DNA of 64,000 bases, taken from Devriesea agamarum. GTDB taxonomy: Bacteria; Actinomycetota; Actinomycetes; Actinomycetales; Dermabacteraceae. Each line of letters begins with the position of its first letter. Positions within the stretch are counted from its first letter, which is position 1. Positions 63,322 through 64,000 of the stretch are shown in pieces. The position numbers and the translations under genes were made by a program. The notes below the pieces were generated by a model that saw only the letters and a list, made by a program, of their open reading frames with translations, did no database searches and was not told the origin of the DNA. The stretch lies in contig NZ_LN849456.1 of the NCBI RefSeq assembly GCF_900070355.1, positions 186,001 through 250,000 on the forward strand. Reading direction: 5' to 3'.

Positions 63322-63702
63322 ATGAGCACCATCACTCTCACTAAAGAAAACCACGACGAGACCATCAGCTCGGGGATCGTCCTCATCGACTTCTGGGCGT
63401 CTTGGTGCGTTCCGTGTCAGCGTTTCGGACCAGTTTTTGAGAAGGTCTCCGAGGCTCACCCCGATATCACCTTCGCCAAGGTCGATACCGAGGACCAACA
63501 GGAGCTCAGTGCAAAGTACGGCATCACCTCGATTCCGATGCTGGTGGCCTATCGCGATGGTGTGCTGGTTTACGGCCGGCCCGGCGCGATGAAAGAGTCT
63601 GATCTGGAAGACCTTGTGACTCGCATTGAGTCTTTGAACATGGATGAGGTTCGTGCCGCCTACGCCAAGGCCCAGCAGGAGCAGGACGGCCAGGCTAAGT
63701 AG
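63322..63702 (+). CDS. trxA: Thioredoxin-like protein, active site WCVPC
   Basis: 126-residue thioredoxin fold. The active site is W28-C29-V30-P31-C32 where canonical thioredoxins have WCGPC; the cis-proline is in TSIPM. KVDTEDQQELSAKYGI and FRDGV-type strand YRDGVLVYGRPG are typical. It could reduce MsrB encoded elsewhere in this window, or be a specialised variant. AGGA precedes the ATG by five bases. Confidence 0.92.
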   Translation: MSTITLTKENHDETISSGIVLIDFWASWCVPCQRFGPVFEKVSEAHPDITFAKVDTEDQQELSAKYGITSIPMLVAYRDGVLVYGRPGAMKESDLEDLVTRIESLNMDEVRAAYAKAQQEQDGQAK

Positions 63703-63728
63703 ATCTCCCCGCGTGATGCGGTTACGCG

Positions 63729-63762
63729 AAAGGGCCTCCACCTCATGAGGTGGAGGCCCTTT
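63729..63762. terminator. Bidirectional terminator between trxA and the helicase gene
   Basis: A perfect 34-bp palindrome: AAAGGGCCTCCACCTCA (63729-63745) and TGAGGTGGAGGCCCTTT (63746-63762), followed by another T. The A run on one side and T run on the other make it usable for both convergent genes. Confidence 0.9.
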
Positions 63763-63803
63763 TCATGCGCTGGTATCAGCCGTGAGCGGTAAGGAAACTA
63801 GGT

Positions 63804-64000
63804 TTAATACCGTTTACGGCTAAAACGGTCTCGGCCGCCATCGCGGCCTTCGCGGTCGTGCCCCTTATCTCGGCGGGGGCCGGTGTCCCGGGCGATGCGC
63901 AGCATGCGTCCACCGATTCGGGCTCGTCCGATGCGGTCAGCGACCTCAGGGGCGATTTCTCCACGCACCTCTACCAGGGAAAACGTGCTGAAAATGTCGA
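63804..64000 (-). CDS. DEAD-box RNA helicase, C-terminal fragment
   Basis: Partial gene cut by the window end; only the last 65 residues are visible. They read FSTFSLVEVRGEIAPEVAD, then RIGGRMLRIARD, matching the DbpA/CsdA-type RNA-binding domain at the end of DEAD-box helicases, and finish in a basic R/D/G-rich tail (RRDKGHDREGRDGGRDR). The stop is TAA at 63804-63806. The helicase core lies beyond 64000, so identity rests on this domain and tail. Likely role: RNA remodelling, ribosome assembly or cold response. Confidence 0.75.
   Translation of the reverse strand, partial: DIFSTFSLVEVRGEIAPEVADRIGRARIGGRMLRIARDTGPRRDKGHDREGRDGGRDRFSRKRY

Overview
The window reads as chromosomal core sequence from a moderately GC-rich actinobacterium of the order Micrococcales. 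The 16S V1 region (around 1290-1330), the CCA-encoding tRNA-Val genes, the SteA/SteB, DUF3000, PIM-lipid and yebC-ruvCAB-yajC-secDF-apt-rel blocks all fit. My memory of the 16S V1 hairpin suggests a relative of Dermabacteraceae (Dermabacter/Devriesea/Helcobacillus type), but I cannot confirm genus or species without a search.

Layout. (1) 1-702: end of the menaquinone pathway (menG). (2) 703-6590: one complete rrn operon (tandem promoters, 16S, tRNA-free spacer, 23S, 5S, terminator). (3) 6591-7272: non-coding, with a heptamer array. (4) 7273-24326: one long, translationally coupled operon: a very large, mostly disordered TPR protein, HAD phosphatase, tlyA, nadK, recN, steA, steB, a MraY/WecA-like protein, murJ, a GT4 glycosyltransferase, pyrG and a Nudix hydrolase. 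(5) 24525-31319: short transcription units for RNase D, DUF3000, MsrB, a UspA-like protein, a membrane alpha/beta hydrolase, a RibD-C-like reductase and ZapE. (6) 31370-38010: treX-treY-treZ, the pathway from glycogen to trehalose. (7) 38247-38888: four tRNA genes (Val on the minus strand; Gly, Cys, Val on the plus strand). (8) 39156-46226: ppk2, then thrS-HIT-pgsA-patA-pimA, the start of phosphatidylinositol mannoside synthesis. (9) 46425-47894: a PrsW-type membrane protease of more AT-rich composition. (10) 47857-58180: yebC, ruvC, ruvAB, yajC-secD-secF, apt, rel. (11) 58239-64000: an orphan AbiEi-like gene, DUF349 protein, metallo-beta-lactamase-fold hydrolase, hisS, trxA and the C-terminus of a DEAD-box RNA helicase cut by the window end.

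Themes. Most genes are housekeeping, so no obvious defence system or mobile element is present. What stands out: (a) a predicted phase-separation-type protein of about 1126 residues next to the rRNA operon; (b) an initiator-like (MraY family), flippase (MurJ) and glycosyltransferase trio co-transcribed with the septum proteins SteA/SteB, which could be an undescribed lipid-linked glycan route; (c) low-complexity insertions in conserved enzymes, two of them clean tandem repeats (RecN, GT4); (d) seven genes whose start codon lies exactly six bases after a TANNNT -10 box, strong evidence for leaderless transcripts; (e) a mannosyltransferase carrying a C-terminal domain that looks like a fused neighbour gene; (f) a 16S rRNA with A instead of C at position 1409, so the local TlyA can only be expected to act on the 23S rRNA.
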